Of a stretch of 64,000 nucleotides of DNA, positions 11,296-24,500 are shown piece after piece (positions within the stretch are counted from its first letter, which is position 1; every line of letters starts with the position of its first letter). This stretch comes from Alnus glutinosa (lineage: Eukaryota > Streptophyta > Magnoliopsida > Fagales > Betulaceae). Location: assembly GCF_958979055.1 (NCBI RefSeq), contig NC_084889.1, forward strand, positions 9,293,761-9,357,760, given 5' to 3'. Both the position numbers and the translations under genes were made by a program. The notes below the pieces were generated by a model. It was not told the origin of the DNA and did no database searches. It saw nothing but the letters and a program-made list of their open reading frames with translations.

Positions 11296-14198
11296 ATGGG
11301 CACAGCCATGGCTTCCATATCTAAGCCACTGCCACGTGTCCACCGCCCCTCAAACCCTATCCCTCTCCGCTTCTCCCCCGTAATCCTATCATTCCCTTCC
11401 TTCCCAGCGGCGTCGTTTCCCCGACATCTCAGCGCCCTTAAAACTGGGCCGGACGGTTTCGGCTCGGACTTGCTAAGGAAGCCTATTATCTCGCAGGACA
11501 AGGACTTGGGTGGGATTCCGGAGGAAGACGAGGAGAGCGAGGGGAAGAGAGAGTACGAGGACGGGGACGTAGAGAAGTGGGTGGACTGGGAGGACCGGAT
11601 TTTGGAGGACACGGTTCCTCTGGTCGGTTTTGTTAGGATGATCCTTCATTCCGGAAAGTAAGCAAAATCTAAGGCCTTTTTTCTACTCTCTTTTCTCTTT
11701 TCAATTCTTGCAACCCGATTTTTGAACTGAAAAATCGAAAGATTTCATTTTGTTTTGCATTTTTATGAGGGGTACAAGTGGACTACTTTTGTCATCTAAT
11801 GTGGGTTCTGCAATTGTTTCATTTGATTATATCTTAAAACCGAAAATGCCACTGTAAGATTATTGCAATGAACTCAAATTCAATGTTGTTTACACAATGA
11901 ACTAAATTTAGGTTAGAGGTTTCTTGGTTTGGGGAATTTCCAATAGCTTACTACTATTTTATGGAAGTCGAGGTGAGTTGTGCATGCAAGTTTTTAATTT
12001 GTGGACAATACATTAACTGAGACTAAGGATTTGGTAGAAACTCAGAGTTTTAGTTGATTTAGTTGCCTTTTAACCAGAGCAGTAATTGATTGGTTCAAAT
12101 TAGAAAGACTTAATTATACAGTGTACGTGACTGCCTAAATAATGAGCTTGATGTATCATGTTAGCAACAGATTCTGGCACTTTTGCAGATTAAGGTTTTG
12201 TAGAGAACCTTATAAACTATTACTTAGTTTAGAGGACAGTTGCATTCCGGATATTTCATAAATTTTGGTCGTCATTTTGCTTATGATATTTTTGCTTGAG
12301 AGGATTTTCGAACTTCCGCGTTTAATTCCTTGTATATCCTTGTACATGGACTCCTTTGGATCTTACTATAAAATTTTGTTCTTCCTTGGAAATTGAAAAA
12401 GTGAATGAAATAGAGAAATTAGTTTCAGTTCATATTATGGGGATGCTTGGACCTTGGTAGAGAGAGAATCTGAAGAGCTATTAGTGGTACCTCGAACTAG
12501 AAATGTTGGATACGGTTTAGTAGCAGATAGTCTTGGTTCTGTTGAAGCCCTTCTTTAGTACATATCTGTAAACTCAATATTTACATTGTTAGCTGGTTAT
12601 TCTAAACATGGAAGTGCTAGATACCAGATGGCTGCATGTTGTCCTGTTTCACGTTTCATATAATGCTTTAATTTTGATGTCATGCCCCTGTTCCCATGGC
12701 AACATAATTTGCTTCTCCGTGGTCCCAATAAAGAATAAAGAGTCAAATAATAGTTGAAGTAATGTTTTTATGAGTATAATTGTGTTAGTTTTCATTCATG
12801 TTGCTAATTTCCATTATGTGCAAACGGGAAATCTTGATGCAGATATCAAAGTGGAGATAAATTAAGTCCAGAGCATGAGAAAACCATTCTTGAGAGGTTG
12901 CTTCCATTTCATCCTGAGTCTGAAAAGAAGATTGGATGCGGAATTCACTATATCACAGTATCTCTCTCTTTCTCTTTCCTCTTTCTGTCTTGGTTCCTAG
13001 CCAAAAAAGCTTGGTTTAATTTGAAATGGGTCATCATTATCAGTAATAAACTTTACATACCTAAATGATGCTTTCTGACTTTCTGATTAGAACCTTTCAT
13101 ATCAACAGCTTTATATATGCAATTTGTTGCTGTATGCGTGATCTTACTTAGCTTTACTAAATCCTCTAAGACTTACAAACATATGGATCTGATTTTTTAT
13201 TGAGCCATGGCTTACTAAATACCATTATACGCAAACTTACATATAGCTATTCCATTCCAAAGTGTACACAATCTGGACCCACGGGTAATGGCCCATGGGT
13301 ATCATCAGTTTGATTGATGTCTGTACTTCTACTTGCTTTTTGACTTCTTGTTTGTTTACTTATTATGATCGCTTATAGGATCTTGGATTGTATGTTGCGT
13401 AGGCATGCATTCTTTTAATTCCATGTTCAGTGCTATGCGAATTAGCGATCCAAGTTACCCATATTGGTATTTTACTTCATGTGCGACTGTCACTTCTATA
13501 CGTGGCTATAACTTATTCATTACTTTCTGGTGTTTAGTCATGCAAAATAGAATTTAATTGGCCTAGAACATGATTCAGTTCATTTTCAAAGTCCTAAATT
13601 ATTATTATTATTGTGATAAGTAATTGGCCTAAAGGGGAGGGGGAAGGGGAGATTCAAAGTCCTAAAAATCACGAATAATTCATTGGTTGTTTTTCTTTAA
13701 AACCCATGGTGATTTCTCTTCTTGATCAAGGCAAAGCCACAAATGACCCCAAACATTGCTTCCAAGTTGATGGCACCTGACTTCTAACTGGGTCAGCAGG
13801 TCCCAAGGGCAGTATCCTTTTTCTTTTGAGGTGTGGAGCTAGATCCCAAGGGCAGGCTCACATTTATTCAACTGTCATGTTTTTATTCAAAACCTTAAGT
13901 GTTGTAATCTTCTGAATTAGACATCTTTTCAAATATAAGAAAATCAGGTTTCTTGGATGATGATTAGTAGTTCTTGAAGTTGAAATGGAAATGATGCATA
14001 TTTCTCTTTTTGGATTGACAGATTGGGTATCATCCTGAATTTGAAAGGTCACGCTGTTTGTTCATAGTTCGAAAGGACGGAGAGTTGGTTGACTTTTCTT
14101 ACTGGAAATGCATAAAGGGCCTGATCAGGAAGAACTATCCTTTATATGCTGACAGTTTCATTCTCAGACATTTCCGACGGCATCGGCGGAGTGCATGA
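11296..14198 (+). CDS. DCL-like chloroplast protein (DUF3223 family)
   Basis: Three exons: 11296-11657, 12843-12957 and 14022-14198, with GT/AG junctions and a continuous frame of 217 residues. The first 45 or so residues are rich in Ser, Pro and Arg with few acidic residues, a likely chloroplast transit peptide. An acidic linker (EEDEESEGKREYEDGD) follows. The conserved domain starts near residue 107 and includes YQSGDKLSPEHEK, KIGCGIHYIT, CLFIVRKDGE, DFSYWKCIKG and YPLYADSFILRHFRR. The family is named for tomato DEFECTIVE CHLOROPLASTS AND LEAVES, needed for chloroplast development and reported to act in plastid rRNA maturation; that role is known for the family, not shown here. Length fits the family. 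A second in-frame ATG at 11308 could also be the start. Confidence 0.9.
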
Positions 14199-15211
14199 GG
14201 TAGCATTCTCAATTGCCAGTATCATTTTATTGCAAGAAATTTTTATTTTTTATTATTTCCTCATTGATTTTAATATGTTGTGTTTATGTGCTGAAGTAAC
14301 ATGTTAGAAATTGGGAGATTTTAATATTCTTGACTTCTTGAAGTTGAGGGAAGTTGATGGAAAAGGTGGACTGAAAGCTGTGGGACGATCTGACTGAACT
14401 GGATCAGAAAAAAAGAGGGATACCAGTCGAAAGAAGTCGACCTCCTTGCGTTTCTCATATTACAATCATCTTCCCGCCGAGTCCCGTTCTTCTCGGTCCA
14501 CAGGGACAAAATCTAGGACTGTTGTACAACCATCCACTCATGTAAGTTACATTTGTCAAATATTGTATGATAAATGATCCTGTATTTGGCACAGCACCTT
14601 TCCTGGATTCAAAAGGAAATGGGCGTAAGCTTTTTTCAGTTTTTTTGAGGTTGGCCATAGGGGGTTCTATGAGAAGCTTGTAGTCATGCAAACATGGAGT
14701 CCATCCTGCTAGATTACCTTTAAAAGAGAGAACCGAACATGCCAACACCCGCATAAATTTATTCTAGGGTTGTTTTGTTTTCTCTCCATTAGATTTCTCA
14801 TTTCATGTTATGGTCTTGTTAATTTGCACGGCTTCTAAGAAAAAGAGTAAAGATGACATCACGATTGAGAATGGTCTTGACTTCTGAGTTCTGAGGGCAT
14901 CCATTGTGTACCTCAACCTTTCAATTTAGAACTCATTATTAGGAAGCCTCTCGAGTTTCGCGTGATTTCATTTCTTTAGGTTTTTAAAAGTCGTATCTTA
15001 ACTCTTTTGGGGTTTTTACCCTTTTCACTTCACTCATTCCATTAAAAAATTGTTTACGTTAATGTCACGCAACTAGTTTTGCCGTGTCGCTACCGTCCAA
15101 AATTGTTTGCGTTAAGGTCAGGTCAGCAGTTTTGTCGTGTTACTGATGGAAACAATTAATTTTTAATTGTAATAAAAAAAAAATACCAAAATTCAAAAAT
15201 AATAATATATG
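14199..15211. other. DCL 3' flank and spacer
   Basis: Presumed 3' untranslated region and downstream spacer. No gene seen; overlapping minus-strand frames at 14321-14754 show no domain. Confidence 0.5.
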
Positions 15212-15219
15212 GGGTGGAG

Positions 15220-16172
15220 TAGGGCCAGTAATTTTGACACGACCCGACAATTCGACACGAACACGACACAAAATTAGCGGGTTTGAATTATTAATGGGTC
15301 GACTCGTTTAGTTCGGTCTGGCGGGTCATCCACAGACACGATTACAATTTTTTTATTATTATTTATTATTATTATTATTTTTTTTTTTTAAAAAAAAAAA
15401 AAAGAAAAAGAAAAAGGGAATGGGATTCGGATTATTTTTGTCTAGAAAGAATCTCAATTTCATCCATACAAAACTATCTATGGTTATCAATAGTTTTGAA
15501 AATAAAAGAACAAAATAAAATAAAAAGTGACAGTAGCAATGATTTTCATGAAATGAATTATCAAGTGCTTTTAAATAATACTTTAAGAGATAATACAAAT
15601 GCATCTTTATCTTTTAGATTTAAAATTTTCATTGAAAAAGAAAAGACAAGATAAAATGTAAAGAAATACTTTCAATATACTAACAATAGCACATCTGGTT
15701 GGCATCCAAATGTACTGAGTATAACTATCAATTGAACATAATCCTGAGAGGCAACGTATACAAAACAACTGTTACAGTGTTGAAACAACTAGGGGTACTA
15801 TGTACCAAACTGAGACGAACATTAACTGCTCAAATTTGAATTGATACATAATAAAGGCTTAATACATTTTTTTTATGAATTCACAACTGCTACCGAAACT
15901 ATTCCAGTAGTATGGCTTGCTAAGCTTCAATTATTTCTCTAATGTGCACCTTCACCTTTAAGCTAGAGTGGCCAATATAATATTTTATTATTTCATTTTT
16001 AAAAAAAATCATGATTAAGCTAAGCAGGTCGTGTTGGGTGACCCGTGAAATTGCCGTGTCGTGTCATGTCTAGAGCCCCAACCCGTTAACATAAACGGGT
16101 AGTGTTTGGGTCTAACTTAAACGGATCACGGGTCTCCACAGATCATGTCAGGTACCTGTTTTGCCAACTCTT
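15220..16172. mobile_element. Non-autonomous hAT-like element, about 950 bp
   Basis: The left end opens TAGGGCCAGTAATTTTGACA and the inverted right end AAGAGTTGGCAAAACAGGTA, both followed by diverged repeats of CGACACG / GACCCGT-type motifs common in hAT subterminal regions. Candidate 8-bp flanks are GGGTGGAG (15212-15219) and GATTGGAG (16173-16180), matching at 6 of 8. The interior is AT-rich with an A/T tract near 15370-15410. No transposase is encoded. The exact ends are less certain than for the 8990-9637 element. Confidence 0.6.
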
Positions 16173-16180
16173 GATTGGAG

Positions 16181-17639
16181 GGTGGTGGGTCCATTCCCTT
16201 CACCCCTACAATGGTAGGTGGCCGTAGGCGGCCACCAAAGCAGTAGGGGTGGCTCACAAGGCCACTTCAAACAGATATAAAGACTCAACAAGTCACTTTT
16301 AACACAAAGGTTGCATAGCTAACCTCAACCAAACGGTGGCTTGCGCGGCCAACTCAACTTAGGGAAGTCACCCTTTTTCACCTCAATTGTTTTTTTTAAA
16401 AAAAAATATAATAATAACAACAATAATAAATTAAAAAACCTAGAAGTAGGAATTTTTTGTAGGCGTTTGGAGTAAGTGAAATGTTTTGGAAAATAATTGG
16501 GTGGGACTGTTATTGATTTGAAATGGTGCGCACCATTGATATATACCTCTTTTGGTTGTATCAAGGCATGAAAATAGGTTCGTTTCTTTTCAATCAAAAG
16601 TCCAAACTAGCAATAGCAATAGGCATGCGCGGTTCCCTTCAAAGAAAAATAGGCATGCGCGGTGAATACTCCTTTCTCTTTGCATCTCAGTTCTCCAATG
16701 ACCTCTCTTCAGCTCAACAATACATCACCTTACAACAAATAAATTGATAATTGAAGAAATCAGACTCAAATGCTCACAACAAATAAGGTCACTTCTTCTT
16801 AGGATAAGCACCAACGAAGTTTCCTTTTCTTTACCAAATGGAACTTCCACAATAGAAGGCTTTATGTTCTTCTACATGCATGCACCATCAAAAATATAAT
16901 ATAAATGCTCGAACATGGTCTACTACATGATGATTCATGAGATGCAAAAGAGCACGACTTTGCTTTTAAGGCAAGAGATGAGCCTAGTTTGGAAATCCAT
17001 TCACTCTATGCTTCTCAATTTTGGACAAATGTACTCTCACCTACCAAAAGATTTTAGTGCTTCCCTCATGCGGGGAAAGCGATGTGTTTGCCTACTATAC
17101 AATGATGTGCAAGTACCCCTCATCTTCACTTGAATAATCCACTATAGAAGATCACTAGAGATTTGCAACGTCTTTTCCCCTTGTTCCTACTTTCTTTCTT
17201 TCTTGTTGTTTGGTGAAAATGGGTAGCACTATTCATTGGATTTGGTGCTTGATTATGTACCATACTAGCTAGGAATAGGATTGAATTATTAAAATTGTTG
17301 AAGGGATCCATCCTTACATTTTCTACATGATTGCTGCATGCCAAGAGTCTGATTGTGAACAGAAAATTCACTAGTTTTTTCCCCGAATGGAGATGTTATT
17401 GATCATGAGTTGGTCAAGTGATTCTATCGTGGCAGCATCGTGACAATTGAACCAAGCTAAGAAATAAAAGAAACGTGTTAGTTTTATGTTAAAACTGTGC
17501 ATCAATCTTAATAATTATTCTGTCTTTAGCAATGATTATACCTTAGTTGAAAACTTCTTATAGAAAGTACTAAACTCCAGGTTAGAGCAAGAGGATCCTA
17601 AATACTATTTATATCTTTCCGCTTAAATAATATTTTGGG
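16181..17639. other. Spacer without recognisable gene
   Basis: Begins with a short GTGGCC-rich patch (16190-16330) resembling the hairpin motifs of the foldback elements further on. Several 70-90 codon frames occur on both strands with no domain, Kozak context or splice support. Confidence 0.5.
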
Positions 17640-18085
17640 ATAAAACTTCATTTAGGGCACAGGACTTTTACTATTTTTTTAAAAAGATACCTGAACTTCA
17701 AAATATTTCAATTTAGGATATCTATTTTTCGGAAAGTCTCAATTAGGGGTCCTCCGTTAGGATTTTTCATTAAATATTATCAAAATTTCTAAAATACCCC
17801 TATGTTAATTTTTTTTAAAAAAAAAAAAATTATCAAAATTTTCAAAAATTCAGGTATGAGTACTTTTGTAAATTTCGTTCAATTCTAACCAACACCTAAA
17901 TCCTTGCAATTTTTTTTTCATTTTTTTCTTAAAAAAAATAAAATAAATAATGGGTATTTTAGAAATTTTGATACGATTTAACAGAAAATCCTAACAGATG
18001 ACTCCTAATTGAGACTTTCCAAAAAATTGATACCTTAAATTGAGACATTTTGAAGTTCAAGTATTGAACTTTCACTCTTTATGAA
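17640..18085. mobile_element. Foldback element with long inverted arms
   Basis: The left half (to about 17810) and right half (from about 17945) are reverse complements over roughly 150 bp, sharing TGAACTTCAAAAT, GGAAAGTCTCAATTAGG, GTTAGGATTTT and AAAATTTCTAAAATACCC. An AT-rich centre separates them. Target duplications were not found, so the ends are approximate. The same architecture with related motifs recurs at 33682-34154. Confidence 0.6.
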
Positions 18086-20570
18086 ATAAGAGCTTTAATC
18101 TTGGTGGCATTCCCATCAAATTTAAGGTTCTAATTCCCTTGAGTACAAACTATTTCTTGAGGCACGCCCGTCGATAAAACCAGAGTCTTACCTAATTTGT
18201 GTAAATGAGATGCTTTGCACGAATTTGGAGTTAACCTAACAGGAGTGAGTACATGAAGTCATGTCCCCTAAAGGGATTCCCCGTCAAAAAAGAAAAAAAA
18301 AAAAAGAAAATTTATCAAATTGTTCAGCTCTCTCTATACACATGCCCCTAAGATTTTTAACAATAATTGTGACACTTAAGACCATGTTAAACCCAATAAA
18401 ATAATTTCACGTGTACCGAATTGCGGTCTCAATAATTTTTGTTATAAACCCTAACAATAGGTGTATGAAAGGAATAACTTGATAACATAACATACCTTAA
18501 GGAGTGATTTGATAAATTTTAAATTGTATGGTGTGGTTTGATAAAAGGTTAGGCTTTAAGGACCTCTATATATATATATATATATATATGTATATAAATT
18601 TTCCCAATCTAAAATTCAATTCATGAGAGGAGATGAATGATTGTGCATCCGCACTAGCAGAAAATGATAAATGAAGTAACCAAAATAGATGGAATCCCTT
18701 CGTATAAGCATATTTATGAGTCCTAGGGTTGTAATGGAGTCCAGTCAAGTCAAGTATTAAAAAATTGAGTTTTTTCAGTTTAACTTTGTTTCGAATATGA
18801 ATCAAACTAGAGTTTATTCACAAACTACTTAAGTAATTAATTAATTTATTCATTCATAATATAAAATAAATATATATCATCATTGTTTATATTTTTTGTA
18901 AATTTATGTTAATTGTTATGAACTTATAAAAATTAATTTAACCAACCCTGTATTAAAATAAATCATATATATATAATGGGATGAATTTATTTATATTATA
19001 TCCTATAACATCATTTATAATCTTAAATAATCCAATATTTAGTCCATATAAGTATATAAATTTTTAGCATATATATAAATTCATTATTCATACATACATA
19101 TACACCCCCAGACTATAACAAAACTCACCATCACAATAAAGTTATATCTATCACATATGATTCTCTTTCATCTCTTCAAGTAGTAATATTTTAATTATAA
19201 AATTTTATAAAAAGAAAAATAAAATTATATTAATTTATACAAGCTAATTCAAGTTTATACGAATTCAGTTCACTTAATAAGATAGTCTAAATTTCTATTC
19301 AAACTATATATGTTAATTTATTAAATGAATTGAATTCAGATTCTTTTAGAGGCTTATTAATTTTGGACATGCATGATTGATATGTTGAATGATTACATTT
19401 TCAACAATGCAGAAAAATATGAGACTGTTGATAATGCCAATCCTCCTAGTTCCTAAATTCTTTGAAGCGACACGTAAGAAGAACAAATGGATCTTGGTTG
19501 ATTCTAATTCTAAAGTCATCATCTTTAACCTTTTACCGACACTCACACACACGAAAAATAAACACATCACCATGCGCACTGACTCATAACTTTTAAACAT
19601 AAAATTGGACCCAAATACATCAAGGCAACGTTATAGAGGTTACTTTTCTTGAACCTAGAAGCTTAGGAACCTCCAAAAACCTATCATTTCTCCCTCTTCC
19701 TTTATGGGTTTGGGTGACCCGAAAGAGGTCGAATGAGGCGTTTAGGATTCGACTTAGGCCTTTAAATAAGCTCCATCATGAGACTTGTGTTTGCTGAATT
19801 CCGGCGACGGTCGTTGAATTTCGACAATCGGATATCAAAATTCGAAGATCTTCGGCAGTAGAGTCGAGCTACTTTCCAATGTCCGGCGGTGGTAGATTCT
19901 CACAAACGTACGTACAAGAATGAAAAATTTAAATCCAGAAAATGATTTACGGTGTAAATTATTCTTTTAAAAATTAAATAGACTTTTACAATAAAACTGA
20001 AAATGATTTTCACTAACCATTATTTCACCTTCATCAAATACCAAAAAATACCGAAAATATTTTTTAAAAAATTTTTATGTCGAAATAAACGGAGCATAAT
20101 AATTAAGAGCTTGAGAGAGCATGTAAGAATTATACGTAATTTTAAGTGTGATTTTTACATGCATTTTAAACGCACATGGAGTTTAATAGATTGGAAAAAA
20201 GAAATAAAATAAAAAAATCTCCAACTATACAACCTAATTTAACAATTTATTCTTTATTCCTACCAAACAGTTGATAATTATCCGAAGCCTTCCTTTTTCT
20301 TCCAAGCACATATCATTATCCTTTCGATTTAAATGTTAAAACGACCTGAGGGGGGCAATTGTGTCCGGTGGAACCTTTGTTCGTTCTGGGTCATTGTTTT
20401 GACGGGCACCAAACGCACCAAACATGAAGCCCATATTTAGGTTTAGACGAAAATGCCCTCTTTAGCATCTGACACGGAAATGCGCTTTTTTTTTCTTTTC
20501 TTTTTTTCTGGTCACATCCACCGCCAGTAGTATTCCTCCACTCCAAAAGCCCGCACGATCCAGCCATTGG
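18086..20570. other. AT-rich spacer with microsatellite and transposon-like scraps
   Basis: A TA microsatellite lies at about 18566-18589. TAGGGTTGTAATGGAGTCC near 18724 resembles the start of a hAT element of the same type as 8990-9637, but no right end was found. From 18840 to 19340 the sequence is very AT-rich. No gene is supported. Confidence 0.5.
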
Positions 20571-20700
20571 TTGGAAGAAACGTGTGCGATCAGGATTCCC
20601 CCACCTCGCCTACTCCGATTGGCTAGACGTCACATCAAGGCCTCCTACCCTATCGTAATAGAGCAATTAGTCGACGTATTTATACGCCAGCTCGCCCACC
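20571..20700 (+). promoter_or_regulatory. Candidate ABF promoter elements
   Basis: The segment has an ACGTGTG motif (ABRE-like) at 20580-20586, an inverted CCAAT box (ATTGG) at 20618-20622, a TGACGTC bZIP site on the minus strand at 20626-20632, and TATTTATA at 20677-20684 as a possible TATA box. ACGT-core motifs are binding sites of ABF-type bZIP proteins, so feedback on its own gene is conceivable. This is inference from short motifs only. Confidence 0.35.
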
Positions 20701-20870
20701 CCGTTTTAAGTAAAATTGTTTATAATAAATGTATTTTTAAATCAAAACCTCCTCCCATGTCTTATAAGCAGCGAGGGAAATAGAGACACTTGGCGTATCC
20801 AGCGAGCCCTAATAAGCGAAGCGAAGAAGAAGGAACAGACAACGCAACGCAGACAAAGAAGCAACCAGAA

Positions 20871-20901
<31 letters not shown>

Positions 20902-20912
20902 TTGGGAAAAAG

Positions 20913-21436
20913 GTATAAAAAGAAAAATATTCTCCCTCCAACTTTTTTTTCCGTTTTTGTTTATTGGAAATTTATTTGTGCCAAATTCGGATTTTTATGA
21001 AATCGTCAATGCTTGGAAATTAGCTTCTACCGTTGCAAACGTTGCTGATCTTTTACTGTTCATATCCGCAAGTACCAACCGTTGGTTCACTGATTTTTAT
21101 AATTTTTTTTTTCTTTTGGTCTTCTGGGAGTGTTTATGAGTTCATATGTTTGAAATGGTTTTTGGAGTGATTTCTGGAACTGGGTTTTGACTGTCAGTGG
21201 TGTTGAACTCGTTATTGAACCAAGTGTGAATTGGCTGGGCGTTTGGTTGGTAGGTGAAATCTTGTGTGGTGGTTGTGCTATGAGCTTTGTGGCTGTAAAA
21301 GCACAATGATTTTTTTGATAACAACAATGTTGAGTTTCCTATACACAAAGTCAATTTGGGATACGCCTCTTTCGTCAGAAAATGTTTGACTTTACTGTTT
21401 TACTGTTTTTCTTTCTGATCCAAATTTCTTTCTCAG
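20913..21436 (+). other. Probable 5' leader intron of the ABF gene
   Basis: A leader-like purine-rich stretch with an A run ends in AAAAAG followed by GTATAA at 20913. A pyrimidine-rich tract ending TTTCTCAG closes at 21436, 76 bases before the ATG. Splicing here would remove several upstream ATGs. ABF genes of other plants often have such leader introns; transcript evidence is needed. Confidence 0.5.
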
Positions 21437-21512
21437 GGAGTGTCTCTCTCGGATTGTCTTGTTAGCTTTGTCTGACTCTGTTTCATTCAGATTTTTCACC
21501 CAAAAAAAAAAA

Positions 21513-24500
21513 ATGGGGACCAATTTGAACTTCAAGAATTTCGGGTCGGACCCACCGGGCGATGGAAACGGAAGGCCGCTGGGGAACTTTCCGTTGGCAC
21601 GGCAATCGTCGATCTACACCTTGACCTTCGACGAGTTGCAGAGCACGATGGGGGGGAGCCTAGGCAAGGACTTCGGGTCCATGAACATGGACGAGCTACT
21701 CAAGAACATTTGGAGCGCTGAGGATGCCCAGAGCATTATGGCCAAGCCATCCTGGACTGCCGGACCAGAAGGGACTGGCCCACCTGGTGGGTACCTACAG
21801 AGGCAGGGCTCGCTGACTCTGCCGAGGACGCTGAGCCAGAAGACCGTGGACGAGGTCTGGAGAGATATATCCCAGGATGCAACTGGAAATGGAAGCTCAA
21901 CCTTGCCGCAGAGGCAGCATACCTTAGGGGAGATGACTTTGGAGGAGTTCTTGTTCAGAGCTGGGGTTGTGAGAGAAGACACCCAATTGGATGCCAAGCC
22001 TGGTGGTGGTAGTGATAGTACTGGAGGGTTCTTAGGAAATACTGGTTTGGGAATTGGGTTTCAGCAGACTGGTGGGGGTACCGGGTTGATGGGGAATCGG
22101 ATTTCAGAGAGTAATAATCAGTTTTCGATTCAGTCTTCGAATTTGCCACTGAATGTAAATGGGGTCAGATCGGATCAGACACAGTTGTCACGGCCTCAGC
22201 AGCCGCAGATTTTTCCTAAGCCGGTTACGGTGGCTTATGGGACACATCCGATGCCTCAGCTGGGCAGTCCAGGAATGAGGGGTGGGATTGTGGGGATAGG
22301 AGACCAGGGTTTGAGTAGTGGATTGGTTCAGAATGCGGCACTGCAGGGTGGAGGAATGGGAATGGTGGGCTTAGGAGCTGCAGTTGGATGTGTTAGCGTT
22401 GGGACGGGGTCGCCAGCGAACCAGCTGTCGTCGGATGGGATTGGGAAGAGTAATGGTGATATGTCGTCGGTGTCGCCAGTTCCTTATGCGTTTAATGGTG
22501 GTTTGAGGGGGAGGAGGTCAGGTGGACCTGTGGAGAAGGTCGTTGAGAGGAGGCAGAGGAGAATGATTAAGAATAGGGAGTCAGCTGCGAGGTCGCGAGC
22601 TCGAAAGCAGGTGATTGTTTGTTTGATATGTTCTTTGTCTACTGCTTTCCTAAGTATGTCGGTTGAGTTTTAAGTAACATGAGTGTGTGAAATTAATGCC
22701 AATTTAGCTCAGTGGAGTTCTATTTGACTGTTATGTAATCATATTCTGGGTTTCTGTTGAGATCATTTTTAGTACCACCATCTTATTGTTTCGTACTGAT
22801 GAGAATTCCAGGATAGTAGGTAAATCTTTGCCTGCTTATAGATGCGACAGTATAAACATAAAAACCTCTAGTAACTGAGTAGTTTTTCTGTACTCCTGTA
22901 TAGAACACTGTTCCATGTCAGTTATTCTGAAGGATATCAGAAAACATACAAAATGACATCCTTAATTAAAACGAATATAATGTCAAATTTGATCTTCTTG
23001 TCGCTTTATGAATTTTTCTAGCCATTAACCTTCTGCTTTCATCATCTATTGACGCTCTGTATCCAAAAACTTCATGAAAGATTATGCAGCAGAATGGTAA
23101 TGTGATAGCGATCTGACATTACCAGAGATGAAAGGTTTTGATAAGTAACGGTCATGAGCAGTTAAAAGGATCAAGTTTATTACAAGGTAATTGGATATTT
23201 GATTCAAGAAACACGACCTCAAGTTGAGTTATATCTTCTCAAAACCGTAAAAATATTAAAAAAGTTTAATAACTGTGTTCTCAATGCTGCTAGAAACATA
23301 ACTTCAAAAGGGGAAACAACAACTAATAGTATTGTAGTATTCTATCTCGTAAGTTATTGTTATTTTCTCTTATTTTGTCTGTGGGGCTTCTTGCAGGCTT
23401 ATACTATGGAATTGGAAGCTGAAGTTGCAAAGTTAAAGGAGGATAACGAAGAATTGCGGAAAAAACAGGTACTTTCACTTCTACAAGACACAGTTGGGTG
23501 AGGATTAACACACAAGTCTATTAGCTGTACTGAACTAACATTCTTGTTGTAAGTACTCATTAATTATCCTTTGATTGTTGCAGGAAGAAATTATGGAAAT
23601 GCAAAAGAATCAGGTATTTTGGGTTTTATTTATTGTTCTTGCGCCTAGTTAAAGTATTGATTAAATGATTAAATTTACATCTTCTTATCAGCTTAAGCTT
23701 TTAAAATAAGTAGTGATTTAACATGGTATCAGAGCAGAGGTCCTAACTCCTAAGTTCGAACCATGTCTCATTCATTTATCTCTCATTTCAACTAAATATT
23801 TCACGTGTTGAGCCTCACCTATTAAAATGGAGTTTGAGCCCAGACATGAAGGGGAGTGTTAAAGTATTGATTAAATGATTAAATTTACCTCTTCTTATCA
23901 GTTTAAGCTTTTGGGAAAAGTGATGATTTAACACCCCTACCATGATTGATGAGATATGAATCTATGCTGGAAAATGGGATAAATGCAGAATCCTGCTAGG
24001 GTCATGACTCATGACAATTGTCCCATGACTAATCAATGAAAAAATCATGCTATTCTGCTTTTTGCTCTCTCTTTTTTTGAAACTTGATTAATAGCACTAT
24101 TGATGACAAATCTTTTGTTAGTTGAGTGTAGATTGATCTGCCCATGCCATTTTCCTGTTTGTATATCATATCAGTTTGTGTGATTCTTTTGGATGTTATG
24201 CTGAGAAATCTTTGTTTTGCATAAGTGGTGGATTTTTCAGGATCATAAATGCCATCTCTTGATAAATTAGACTAACTGGTTGGGATCGCAAATTAGAATG
24301 CTAGGTTTTTAAAAGTAAAAGATTATATTCATTAGGGAAATATAGCCTTATATATCTCCTATATAATCTGGTTAACTTGTTCACTTGAGCCTTTCTATGG
24401 TGAAACCAACAAAATAAAATAATAATAACAATAATAATAATAATAAAAGATGAAAAAAAAAAAACTATAAGTTGGCTATTGAAAAACTTTTTCATTTGAA

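Noticed and set aside
16325..17371. Four frames of 72-90 codons
   Set aside because: No domain, no consistent codon pattern, and no splice partners that extend them.
21614..22149. Antisense frames of 127 and 64 codons across ABF exon 1
   Set aside because: Shadows of the real bZIP coding sequence on the other strand.
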